Source: Bacteroides sp.
Lineage (GTDB): Bacteria; Bacteroidota; Bacteroidia; Bacteroidales; Muribaculaceae
DNA: 64,000 bases
Direction of reading: 5' to 3'
Assembly (NCBI GenBank): GCA_014801525.1
Contig: JAAVEB010000014.1
Coordinates: 89,143-153,142, forward strand
In this document: positions 41,372 to 50,159 of the stretch, piece after piece
Position numbering within the stretch: the first letter of the stretch is position 1
Layout: every line of letters begins with the position of its first letter
Notes under the pieces: generated by a model
What the model saw: only the letters and a program-made list of their open reading frames with translations
The model's database searches: none
Told to the model about the DNA's origin: nothing
Made by a program: the position numbers and the translations under genes

Positions 41372-43699
41372 ATGAAGTTAGCCTTATTGATTGCCGGAAT
41401 ATTTCTTGCCCGGGGCGCCGCCGATGCGGTCAATCCTGTCATTCCTCGTGACGAAGCGATGGAGGCGCGCATAGCCGACATGGTTAAGAGGATGACGGTT
41501 GAGGAGAAAATAGGTCAGATGACACAGCTCGAAGTCGTGACGCTGGGATGCGATTATACCGAAAAGAATCCCAATCTTAAGCTTTCGGCTGAGCGGCTCG
41601 ACGATGTGATAGGGACCCATAAGGTGGGCTCTATTCTGAATGTGCCGAAAATTGCGCTTACCGCGGCGCAGTGGTGTGAGGTTGTTAGCCAGATTCAGGA
41701 CTACTCGATGAAGACAATCAAGATTCCCTGCATATACGGGCTTGACATGAACCATGGCGCAAGCTATGTGCTCGACGCCACCCTGTTTCCGCAGAACATA
41801 AATATGGGCGCCACGTTCAACCGCGAGCTTGTGAAGCGGGGAGGTGAAATCACCGCTTATGAGACGAGAGCGAGCGACGTGCCCTGGACGTTCAATCCGA
41901 CGGTCGACTTGAGCCGCGATCCACGCTGGCCGCGTGTATGGGAAAATTTCGGAGAGGACGCTTTTCTCAACAGCGAACTCGGCACCGCTGCCGTGCTCGG
42001 ACTCCAGGGCGACGATCCAAACAGAATAGACCGCTACCACATAGCCGCCAATCTGAAGCATTTCATGGGCTATGGCGCGCCCGTGAGCGGACGTGACCGC
42101 ACCCACTCCTCAATTGGCGAGCAAGAGATGCGCGAGAAGCATTTCGCTCCTTATCTTGCGGGCATCAAGAACGGGCATGCGCTTTCAATCATGGTCAATT
42201 CGACGACCAACAACGGGGTGCCGTTTCATGCCAACGCAAAATATCTCACAACTTGGCTTAAGGAACAGCTCAACTGGGACGGGCTTATCGTCACCGACTG
42301 GTCAGACATCAACAATCTCTATACCCGCGAAGGAGTTGCAGCCAATAAAAAAGAGGCTATCAAGCTTGCTATCAATGCCGGCATCGACATGGCGATGGAG
42401 CCTTATAAAACCGACTACTGCACCTTGCTGAAGGAGCTTGTCGATGAGGGTGAAGTCCCGATGAGCCGCATTGACGACGCATGCACGCGCGTGCTTCGCA
42501 TGAAGATGCGTCTCGGGCTGTTTGAAACTCCCGATACCTATTATAAAGATTATCCGCTGTTTGCTTCCGAGGAGTTTGCCAAGGCATCGCGCGAAGCCGC
42601 CACTCAATCGATGGTATTGCTGAAAAACGACGACAATATATTGCCGTTGCGCAAAGGCGCCCGCATCCTTCTCGCCGGACCCAATGCCAATTCAATGCGC
42701 ACGCTCAACGGAGGATGGACCTACACCTGGCAAGGACACTTGACCGATCGCCTCGGGGCGCAGTACAACACCATCTACGAGTCGCTGTGTGACAAATTCG
42801 GAAAAAATAATGTGGTATATGAACCGGGTGTCACTTATATGCCTGACCGCGACTGGCAGTTTGACACGATTGTGGGAATCGACAAAGCTGTTGCCGCGGC
42901 AAGCGATGTCGACGTGATTGTTGCCTGCATCGGTGAAAACAGCTATTGCGAGACTCCTGGCAATATAAACGACCTCGCCCTGTCGGGGAATCAGATAAAA
43001 CTCGTGGAGGAGCTCAGCGCAACGGGTAAGCCGGTGGTGCTTATTCTCAACGAGGGGCGTCCGCGCATCATTAGCGGCATTGTCGACGGCGCCAAGGCTA
43101 TTGTCGATATCATGCTGCCGTCCAATTATGGCGGCGACGCGCTTGCCGATCTTCTTGCAGGCGACGCCAATTTCAGCGGAAAGTTGCCGTTCACCTATCC
43201 CAAGCATAGCGCGTCGCTTAAAACCTATGACTACAAGAAGGGCGAGAGCGCCAAGACAATGGAGGGAGCTTACAATTATAATGCGGTAGTAGATCTTCAG
43301 TGGCTGTTTGGCTACGGATTGAGCTACACCACATTCGAGTATTCCAACCTTAGGGTTGACAAGCCCGAGTTCAAGTCGGGCGATATGCTGAACTTTGAAG
43401 TCGACGTGACAAACACAGGCAAGGTTGCCGGAATGGAGAGCGTGCTGCTCTTCTCGACCGACGTTGTCGCTTCGACCTCGCCCGACATACGCCGGTTGCG
43501 TCAGTTTGACAAGATTTCGCTTAATCCCGGCGAAACCCGCACGGTGAAACTTTCTGTTCCCGCCGACGATCTCGCCTTTGTGGGCTATGACGAAAAATGG
43601 ATTCTTGAAAAAGGCGACTTCATTATCCAGGTGGGAGATAAAACGCTTAATATCACCGCAGCCGAGACAAAAAAGTGGGATAGCCCCAATAGAGACTGA
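41372..43699 (+). CDS. beta-glucosidase-type GH3 glycoside hydrolase
   Basis: 775 aa; [26 protein letters not shown] nucleophile motif, C-terminal FnIII-like domain. Confidence 0.93.
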   Translation: MKLALLIAGIFLARGAADAVNPVIPRDEAMEARIADMVKRMTVEEKIGQMTQLEVVTLGCDYTEKNPNLKLSAERLDDVIGTHKVGSILNVPKIALTAAQWCEVVSQIQDYSMKTIKIPCIYGLDMNHGASYVLDATLFPQNINMGATFNRELVKRGGEITAYETRASDVPWTFNPTVDLSRDPRWPRVWENFGEDAFLNSELGTAAVLGLQGDDPNRIDRYHIAANLKHFMGYGAPVSGRDRTHSSIGEQEMREKHFAPYLAGIKNGHALSIMVNSTTNNGVPFHANAKYLTTWLKEQLNWDGLIVTDWSDINNLYTREGVAANKKEAIKLAINAGIDMAMEPYKTDYCTLLKELVDEGEVPMSRIDDACTRVLRMKMRLGLFETPDTYYKDYPLFASEEFAKASREAATQSMVLLKNDDNILPLRKGARILLAGPNANSMRTLNGGWTYTWQGHLTDRLGAQYNTIYESLCDKFGKNNVVYEPGVTYMPDRDWQFDTIVGIDKAVAAASDVDVIVACIGENSYCETPGNINDLALSGNQIKLVEELSATGKPVVLILNEGRPRIISGIVDGAKAIVDIMLPSNYGGDALADLLAGDANFSGKLPFTYPKHSASLKTYDYKKGESAKTMEGAYNYNAVVDLQWLFGYGLSYTTFEYSNLRVDKPEFKSGDMLNFEVDVTNTGKVAGMESVLLFSTDVVASTSPDIRRLRQFDKISLNPGETRTVKLSVPADDLAFVGYDEKWILEKGDFIIQVGDKTLNITAAETKKWDSPNRD

Positions 43700-43737
43700 T
43701 TCCTCATCATGTGTATCTAAACAAAAAATAAATAACT

Positions 43738-45750
43738 ATGGCAACACTATCCATTATCAAGAACGACCCGTGGCTTGAACCTTATGCCGACGCTATCGAA
43801 GGCAGGCACCGTGACGCAATCAATAAAGAGAAGGAGCTGACGGCTGTCGACGGTTCATTGAAAGCATTTGCCAATGCATATAACTATTTCGGGCTTCACC
43901 GAACTTCTACAGGATGGGTGTTTCGAGAGTGGGCGCCTAACGCTATAGGCATCACTCTTGTGGGCGATTTTTCCAAATGGAAAGAGTATCGCAAATATGC
44001 TCTGAAGCCTATAGGAAACGGAGTGTGGGAAATAAAGCTTAAGCCCGACGCCATTCGCCACGGCGATCTTTACAAGATGATTGTAAGTTGGGAAGGCGGA
44101 GGCGGAATGCGCATTCCCGCTTATGCCACCAGAGTTGTGCAGGATGAGGAGACCAAAATATTCTCAGCCCAGGTGTGGGCGCCTGAGACCCCCTATAAAT
44201 GGAAAGTGAAACGCTTTGTCCCTGACACGAAGCCGCTGCTGATTTATGAGTGTCACATCGGCATGGCTCAGGAAAAGGAGGGTGTGGGCACCTACACCGA
44301 GTTTAAGGACAATGTGTTGCCGCGCATCAAAGCCGACGGTTATAACGCCATTCAGATTATGGCTATCCAGGAGCACCCCTATTATGGTTCGTTTGGCTAC
44401 CATGTCTCGAGTTTCTATGCTGCGTCAAGCCGATTCGGAACTCCCGAGGAGCTGAAAGCGCTTATCGATGCCGCCCATGAAATGGGGATCGCCGTAATCA
44501 TGGATATAGTCCACTCCCATGCCGTGAAGAATGAGGTGGAGGGATTGGGTCGTCTTGACGGAAGCTATGACCAGTATTTCTATGGCGACGGCAGGCGCGA
44601 GCATCCGGCTTGGGACTCCCTCTGCTTCGACTATGGAAAGAACCAGGTGCTCCACTTCCTTCTGTCCAATTGCAAATATTGGCTTGACGAGTATAAGTTT
44701 GACGGATTCCGTTTTGACGGCGTGACATCGATGCTCTATTACAATCATGGGCTTGGACAGGCTTTCGGCTCCTATGGCGACTACTACAACGGCGGTCAGG
44801 ACACGAATGCCATCACTTATCTCACTCTTGCCAACAAGCTGATTCACGAAGTGAACCGCAAGGCTATCACTATTGCCGAGGAAATGAGCGGCATGCCCGG
44901 ACTGGCGGCGCCGTTTAAAGCGGGTGGCATCGGGTTTGACTATCGAATGGCGATGGGCGTGCCCGACTATTGGATAAAGATGCTCAAAGAGAAGAAAGAT
45001 GAGGACTGGCATCCCACATCGATATATTGGGAATTGACCAATCGTCGCGCCGACGAGAAGACAATCAGCTACGTCGAGAGCCACGACCAGGCTCTTGTGG
45101 GCGACAAGACAGTCATATTCCGCCTGATTGACGACCAGATGTATTGGCACATGACCAAGGGCGACGATAATGCCGCCGTGAACCGAGGAATCGCTATGCA
45201 CAAAATGATACGTCTCGTTACTCTCGCCACCATCAACGGCGGATATCTCAACTTCATGGGCAATGAGTTCGGACATCCCGAGTGGATCGATTTTCCGCGC
45301 GAAGGCAACGGCTGGAGCTATAAGTATGCCCGCCGCCAGTGGGATCTTGTCGACCGCAAGGAGTTGCGCTACGGCGAGCTCAACGCCTTTGACAACGCCA
45401 TGATCGAGCTTGTGAGCGATGTATATGACTTCCAGTCGCTTCCGGTGGTGAAACTATGGGACAAGGATTCCGACCAGGTTCTTGCGTTCATGCGCGGCGA
45501 TCTGATATTCGTGTTCAACTGGGCGCCGTTTGAGAGCTATCAGGACTATGGTTTCCTCGCTCCGGCGGGAGAATATGAGGTAGTGTTGTCAAGCGACGAT
45601 GCCGAGTATGGCGGTTTCGGAAACATCGACGACTCGGTTCATCATTTCACGATTGGCGATCCTCTCTACGATGATCAGGGCAAAGGCTGGTTGAAGCTCT
45701 ATCTGCCGGCTCGCACCTGTCAGGTGCTCCGCTATGTCCGCAAGAAATAA
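43738..45750 (+). CDS. glgB: 1,4-alpha-glucan branching enzyme (GH13)
   Basis: 670 aa; DIVHSHAVKNE, DGFRFDGVTSMLY, YVESHDQALVGDKT, NFMGNEFGHPEWIDFPR. Confidence 0.94.
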   Translation: MATLSIIKNDPWLEPYADAIEGRHRDAINKEKELTAVDGSLKAFANAYNYFGLHRTSTGWVFREWAPNAIGITLVGDFSKWKEYRKYALKPIGNGVWEIKLKPDAIRHGDLYKMIVSWEGGGGMRIPAYATRVVQDEETKIFSAQVWAPETPYKWKVKRFVPDTKPLLIYECHIGMAQEKEGVGTYTEFKDNVLPRIKADGYNAIQIMAIQEHPYYGSFGYHVSSFYAASSRFGTPEELKALIDAAHEMGIAVIMDIVHSHAVKNEVEGLGRLDGSYDQYFYGDGRREHPAWDSLCFDYGKNQVLHFLLSNCKYWLDEYKFDGFRFDGVTSMLYYNHGLGQAFGSYGDYYNGGQDTNAITYLTLANKLIHEVNRKAITIAEEMSGMPGLAAPFKAGGIGFDYRMAMGVPDYWIKMLKEKKDEDWHPTSIYWELTNRRADEKTISYVESHDQALVGDKTVIFRLIDDQMYWHMTKGDDNAAVNRGIAMHKMIRLVTLATINGGYLNFMGNEFGHPEWIDFPREGNGWSYKYARRQWDLVDRKELRYGELNAFDNAMIELVSDVYDFQSLPVVKLWDKDSDQVLAFMRGDLIFVFNWAPFESYQDYGFLAPAGEYEVVLSSDDAEYGGFGNIDDSVHHFTIGDPLYDDQGKGWLKLYLPARTCQVLRYVRKK

Positions 45751-45797
45751 GCGGGGAGAATAGACCAATGAGACTGTGCCAACCTGCACAGCTAATT

Positions 45798-45814
45798 CAA
45801 CATCTCCGATGTTG
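45798..45814. repeat. 7-3-7 palindrome CAACATC-TCC-GATGTTG
   Basis: Perfect 7-bp arms, 3-nt loop. Confidence 0.6.
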
Positions 45815-45836
45815 CAGATTGATTCCGCACCATATA

Positions 45837-45867
45837 CCCCATGCTGATTTAATCAGCATGGGGTTTT
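45837..45867 (+). terminator. terminator after glgB
   Basis: CCCCATGCTGATT/AATCAGCATGGGG hairpin followed by TTTT. Confidence 0.85.
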
Positions 45868-45875
45868 GCATATTT

Positions 45876-45892
45876 CGACATCTCCGATGTCG
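45876..45892. repeat. 7-3-7 palindrome CGACATC-TCC-GATGTCG
   Basis: Perfect 7-bp arms, same TCC loop as 45798-45814. Confidence 0.6.
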
Positions 45893-45984
45893 TGGGCGGT
45901 AGCAGCGGCATCTTTTTGGTGTTTGGAGGAGATGGTCCGTGCGTTTTTTGTGGTAGGAGGACGAGAATTGTCGTTGTGCGGGAA

Positions 45985-45992
45985 TAAATTTG
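45985..45992 (+). promoter_or_regulatory. -7 box TAAATTTG for lipoprotein gene
   Basis: TAnnTTTG, 24 bp upstream of ATG. Confidence 0.45.
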
Positions 45993-46015
45993 CGGCAGAT
46001 ATAAAATAATGGAAA

Positions 46016-46822
46016 ATGAAAAATTACAGATTTTTGTTTGTGGCAGTTGTTTCGTGCTGCCTCGGTGGCGTGTTCTCGGCGTGTGATGAAAATGACGGCG
46101 ACAAGCCGGACAATAACGAGGAAATTTCAATGCCTAACGCCCTTCAGGTATTTACCGATGGTATCCCTTCGAAGGTGGGGGACGCAAAAATAATGGTCAA
46201 TGGCGACGGTCAGGTGACATCTATTGCGGGCAAATGGTCGACAGCAACGTTTTCATACACCCCTGTTTCCCACATTGTTGATTATGACATGACGATGACA
46301 ATAAAATATTTCGACGAGCCTGGGACCGACGTGTTCTACATTAGGCTCAACGACTTGAATTTTATTGAATATGCCCTTCAGATCAGCGATGACGGCGAGG
46401 AGGAATGGTGGTTTGACTACGACAAAGACAGCCGGCTCAACTACATGAAGCGCACAGAGGGCGACAATGAGGTGACCCGCATTTCATATCGCGACGGCGA
46501 CATAACAGGCATCTCCATGACCTCGGACAATCCCGAAAATGAATATAGCGCTACGATTGTTTACACGAATGCCTCCGTCGCTTCGCCGATTCCCAACAAG
46601 GGGTGTGTGATGCTTTTCGATGAAACTTTCGGAATAGACATGGATGAAATGGCAGTTGCTTATTATGCAGGGCTGCTCGGCAAGTCGACTATACACCTTC
46701 CCGCCGGGTTGAAAGACCGATGGTATGACATGACGTTTGAGTGGACACTGAATGCCGCCGGTTTTCCGGTGGCGTTTGAAGACAAGCCATACGGCGACGG
46801 CTCAACAACATTTGCGTGGTAA
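46016..46822 (+). CDS. putative lipoprotein (DUF4595-like beta-rich domain)
   Basis: 268 aa; lipobox FSAC; acidic low-complexity linker; YxDG/FxYDxxxR repeats. Confidence 0.65.
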   Translation: MKNYRFLFVAVVSCCLGGVFSACDENDGDKPDNNEEISMPNALQVFTDGIPSKVGDAKIMVNGDGQVTSIAGKWSTATFSYTPVSHIVDYDMTMTIKYFDEPGTDVFYIRLNDLNFIEYALQISDDGEEEWWFDYDKDSRLNYMKRTEGDNEVTRISYRDGDITGISMTSDNPENEYSATIVYTNASVASPIPNKGCVMLFDETFGIDMDEMAVAYYAGLLGKSTIHLPAGLKDRWYDMTFEWTLNAAGFPVAFEDKPYGDGSTTFAW

Positions 46823-46894
46823 AAACTTGTTGGCTACTGAGCCAAGATGGAAAAACCACATAAATGGCGCATCCAATTCAACATGAATCACTCC

Positions 46895-47450
46895 GAAGCC
46901 TGAAAAGGCTTCCTCCTACGGATAGCCGGGTAGAGTGAGCGAAAGTGCGCTCTACCCGGTATAAGTCGACAATAAGTCGCGCTCTGCAAGGAGCGCCCCC
47001 TGAATCAAGGAGGCTGACGAATAGAGAAATTGCAGGGGAGTAGCGAGTGGGAGTTTTAGGGGGCACTCTTCCAGAGTGCGATTCGTATGATACGCATATC
47101 CCGGGCACGGCTCATTTCATTCACCGTACCCGGCTATCCATAGGGCAAGCCTTTGCAGGCTTGATTTGGATGAATATTCATTCCGTGTTGCGGATACGTC
47201 GGGGTTGTGTCGCCGTAGGCGGCATTCATGTTAGCCCACCGGGGCGGAGATTTCGTAGAGGGCGCCGTCCCGGGGAGATTGCAAGGGAAGACCGACCGCT
47301 CCCTGTAAGGTGGCTTTATGTTGTGATTTGTGCGCGTATTCAAGTCCACCTACGGGGAACGTAGGGAGATGCCATACGGCAACTCCGGGGCGATGCCACC
47401 TGACGGCGACATCGCCCCGGATCTACCCGTTAATGTCGCCTACGGCGACA
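46895..47450. repeat. cluster of at least 11 short, mostly perfect, non-identical palindromes
   Basis: GAAGCC-6-GGCTTC (46895); CCGGGTAGAG-14-CTCTACCCGG (46926); GCGCTC-6-GAGCGC (46979); GCACTCT-TCC-AGAGTGC (47063); CCGGGcACGG-13-CCGTaCCCGG (47101); CAAGCCT-4-AGGCTTG (47146); GTCGCC-GTA-GGCGGC (47209); CCGGGGCGG-17-CCGTCCCGG (47239); CCTACG-5-CGTAGG (47349); TCCGGGGCGATG-14-CATCGCCCCGGA (47384); TGTCGCC-TAC-GGCGACA (47434). Confidence 0.7.
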
Positions 47451-47497
47451 ATCTCCGATGTCGTTGCCGGAGTGGGGTGCCGTCTAATCACACAACA

Positions 47498-47528
47498 TAG
47501 TGACATTGCGTGCGATGTACTCATCGCA
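47498..47528. repeat. dispersed repeat TAGTGACATTGCGTGCGATGT, overlapping a 7-bp hairpin
   Basis: Near-identical to 50005-50026 (TAGTGGCATTGCGTGCGATGT); TGCGATG-tact-CATCGCA hairpin. Confidence 0.5.
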
Positions 47529-47674
47529 TACCTCTGTCAATTTTTATTTTGCAATGTTGACACTGTAGCACGCTATATCCCTACTTTCTTACTAAAACCG
47601 ATCTAATTGGAAGGAACTTCAAGCGGTGTTTTCAAGTCTTGATGTATACAATTATTAAAAATCTAATTGTATAT

Positions 47675-49498
47675 CTAAGGAATCACGACTTTAACCGATT
47701 TACTTCCTGATGTAACGACATAGACTCCCGATGGCAGGTTGTCAATCTCTTGGTCGTCTCCGAAATATACGCATTTACCCGTTATCGAATAAATCGCTAC
47801 TTCCTGACCGCCTTTAATAAAGATTGCTCCATTAACAACCTCTACATTTATCTCCGGCTCCTTAATCTTATCAACTTCACTGAAAGCCATCTCTTCGATA
47901 TTCTTGAAATTAAGCCATGGAGACACTTTTTCGTATTCGCTTTTGCAGCCTGATGGAATATATAGAATTGCTTCGTCAAATATCTCCTCGCTGAATAAAT
48001 TTTCACCTTCAACCGGTGTTGTCCATTGGCAATATATCGATTTAATGTGATTTGATCTTACAAATGCGAATTCGCCAATGTAAGAAACGGAACTTGGTAT
48101 AGTTATGTTTGTCATTTTAGTACACCAGCTGAACGCATGCCGGTCTATTTTAGTAACAGAATTTGGAATAAGGACGTCAGTCAACTCATAACACATACTA
48201 AATGCATGATCACCGATTTCAATCACTGAGTTGGGTATCACAATGTCTCTTAGTTCAGTGCATTGGTTGAAGGCGCTCGTCTCTATGGTGATTACTGAAT
48301 TAGGAATGGTTACGTTTGTCAGGCTCCAAGCACGGTCAAATGCATGAGGACTTACGGCAGTCATTGAATTCGGAAGAATCACATTTTTAAGTTTCGAGTC
48401 ATAGAAAGCGTCAGTTGCAATTGTTGTTACAAAATCAGGGATTGAAAATGATTCTTCCAGTTTACCGTTGGGATATTGAATCAATGTAGTTCTATCCTTG
48501 GAGTATAGGATACCGTTGTCTGAAGAATAATATAGGTTATTATTGTCTACGTTTATATTAACAAGACTATTACATAAACCGAAAGCTTGAAATTCTATGT
48601 TGGTCACAGAGGCGGGAACTGTGATTGTTTTAATTTTAGTGCTGTCTCCACTAAAAGCCAATGACGTAATATTCATTACTGAAGATGGAATTGAAAATGA
48701 TTCTTCCGGCTTTCCGTTAGGGTATTGAATCAAAGTTGTTCCATCTTTACTGTACAATACCCCGCTTTCGGAAGAATAATGTTCATTTTCGCTATCAACA
48801 TTAATGTTTGTAAGGTTTTGGCAGCCCGAAAATGCTCCCTCTCCGATTGATGTTACTGAATTGGAGATAGTTATATTTGTAAGGTTTAAACAGTTATAAA
48901 ATGCTTGTTCTCCGATAGATGTTACCGAATTTGGAATAGATATGTTTGTAAGGCTCCAACAGTTATAAAATGCTTGTTCTCCGATAGATGTTACCGAATT
49001 AGGTATGGCTATATTGGTAAGACTTACACATCCATAAAGCATGTATTTTCCTATTGATGTTATTGAACTTGGAAGAATGATGTCTTGTAATGAAAAACAA
49101 GAGGCAAATGCGTCCCCGATTTCGGTTACTGAATTCGGTATGGTGAGATATAGTATTCCTGAAAACCAAAATGCTCTGTCGTTAATTGATGTTATTGTAT
49201 TTGGTAAAGTAACTGATATCAAGTCTTTACAATAATGAAATGCATATTCGCCTAATGAAATTACGGTGTATCTTGTGTCGTTATGAGTTATTGTTTCCGG
49301 TATTTCTAAAACTCCGGTTGCATATTCATAACAGGCAAGGGGATTTAGATATTCCAAATACGTTACTTCAACAGTTTTATTTTCTTCCGACAATACGTTA
49401 TAACACAACCCGTCGACAATAAAATCGTAGGCGTCGGCATGGAAAGAAGCTGTCAGTAATATAACCAACAATAGGATTTTCTGATAAATAGGTCTCAT
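47675..49498 (-). CDS. BspA-like leucine-rich-repeat (LRR_5) surface protein with T9SS-type C-terminal sorting domain
   Basis: 607 aa; signal peptide; repeated (L)TNITIPNSVTSIGEQAFYNCxS units; C-terminus EVAIYSITGKCVYFGDDQEIDNLPSGVYVVTSGSKSVKVVIP. Confidence 0.9.
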   Translation of the reverse strand: MRPIYQKILLLVILLTASFHADAYDFIVDGLCYNVLSEENKTVEVTYLEYLNPLACYEYATGVLEIPETITHNDTRYTVISLGEYAFHYCKDLISVTLPNTITSINDRAFWFSGILYLTIPNSVTEIGDAFASCFSLQDIILPSSITSIGKYMLYGCVSLTNIAIPNSVTSIGEQAFYNCWSLTNISIPNSVTSIGEQAFYNCLNLTNITISNSVTSIGEGAFSGCQNLTNINVDSENEHYSSESGVLYSKDGTTLIQYPNGKPEESFSIPSSVMNITSLAFSGDSTKIKTITVPASVTNIEFQAFGLCNSLVNINVDNNNLYYSSDNGILYSKDRTTLIQYPNGKLEESFSIPDFVTTIATDAFYDSKLKNVILPNSMTAVSPHAFDRAWSLTNVTIPNSVITIETSAFNQCTELRDIVIPNSVIEIGDHAFSMCYELTDVLIPNSVTKIDRHAFSWCTKMTNITIPSSVSYIGEFAFVRSNHIKSIYCQWTTPVEGENLFSEEIFDEAILYIPSGCKSEYEKVSPWLNFKNIEEMAFSEVDKIKEPEINVEVVNGAIFIKGGQEVAIYSITGKCVYFGDDQEIDNLPSGVYVVTSGSKSVKVVIP

Positions 49499-49552
49499 TT
49501 TTGTTTTTTTTGCGCTTCGGGACCTTCTCGTTAGCAGTTAGTGTAATTGCAC

Positions 49553-49650
49553 AAAAAAAGCGTAAGGTCAGTACCCGTTGCTCGTCCCACAACTTGAGGC
49601 TCTGGTTTGCCCATCTCAGTTGAACGAGCAACGATGCAGAGGCCTCACGC
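49553..49650 (-). terminator. long nested stem-loop ending in a U7 tract on the minus strand, upstream of the LRR gene
   Basis: Minus RNA: GCGUGAGG / CCUUACGC (8 bp including G-U), GUUGCUCGU / ACGAGCAAC (9 bp), AACUGAG / CUCAAGUU inner stem, then UUUUUUU. Confidence 0.5.
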
Positions 49651-49873
49651 TGAATATGAATACATGACAACAATGGCAATGCTTATTCACATTGTCAATT
49701 TGCAGAATATACATATCCGCTAAAGGCATCTACCGCTGCTGCATTCTTGACTGAGATTAGAAATTTACCAGATTTCAAGTTGTCAAGAAAGAGCGTTGAG
49801 TAAACGCTTTTCAATCATAGTTTTATTCCCATACCCACATTTGCCCTTAATAGGGCCTCTGCAATACGGTCAT
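49553..49873 (-). ncRNA. putative structured leader or independent RNA, about 320 nt, upstream of the LRR gene
   Basis: -7 box TAATTTTG on minus (CAAAATTA 49880-49887), several local stems, terminal stem + U7; no long ORF. Confidence 0.4.
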
Positions 49874-50004
49874 TAATTGCAAAATTACATAAATTTTATA
49901 AACCCCACACTTTTTACACAATAATTCCTCTCCGAAATATCAGGTCACTCTTTTTTGAGAGAATCCTCTCCCGGAATCTATCCCCCTCCAAATCCAAATA
50001 GAAA

Positions 50005-50026
50005 GTAGTGGCATTGCGTGCGATGT
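50005..50026. repeat. second copy of TAGTG(A/G)CATTGCGTGCGATGT repeat
   Basis: One substitution relative to 47498-47518 over the shared core. Confidence 0.5.
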
Positions 50027-50089
50027 CGTAGGGAGGAAGGGGTTCGTGTTGGGACAAACGGGATTGTTGAACAAATTTCGGCAATCGAA

Positions 50090-50157
50090 GAACCCATGCC
50101 GCTGTTATCACGTTAAATTAATATAACGGCGGGTTCCGGCGTCGGGACCCCGATAAC
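50090..50157 (+). promoter_or_regulatory. leader with alternative stem-loops upstream of transporter gene
   Basis: GAACCC..GCC..GTTAT / ATAACGGCGGGTTC versus GGGTTCCG-gcgt-CGGGACCC; GTTATC can also pair with GATAAC. Confidence 0.35.
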
Positions 50158-50159
50158 AA

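Noticed and set aside
46878-47606. Small ORFs (76, 105, 71, 98 aa) across the palindrome cluster
   Set aside because: Overlap on both strands, Pro/Arg/Cys/Thr-rich, span palindromes, no promoter or family signature.
49398-49679. 93-aa minus-strand ORF upstream of and overlapping the LRR gene start
   Set aside because: Runs through the terminator-like stem and into the LRR gene in another frame; the structured-RNA reading is more consistent.
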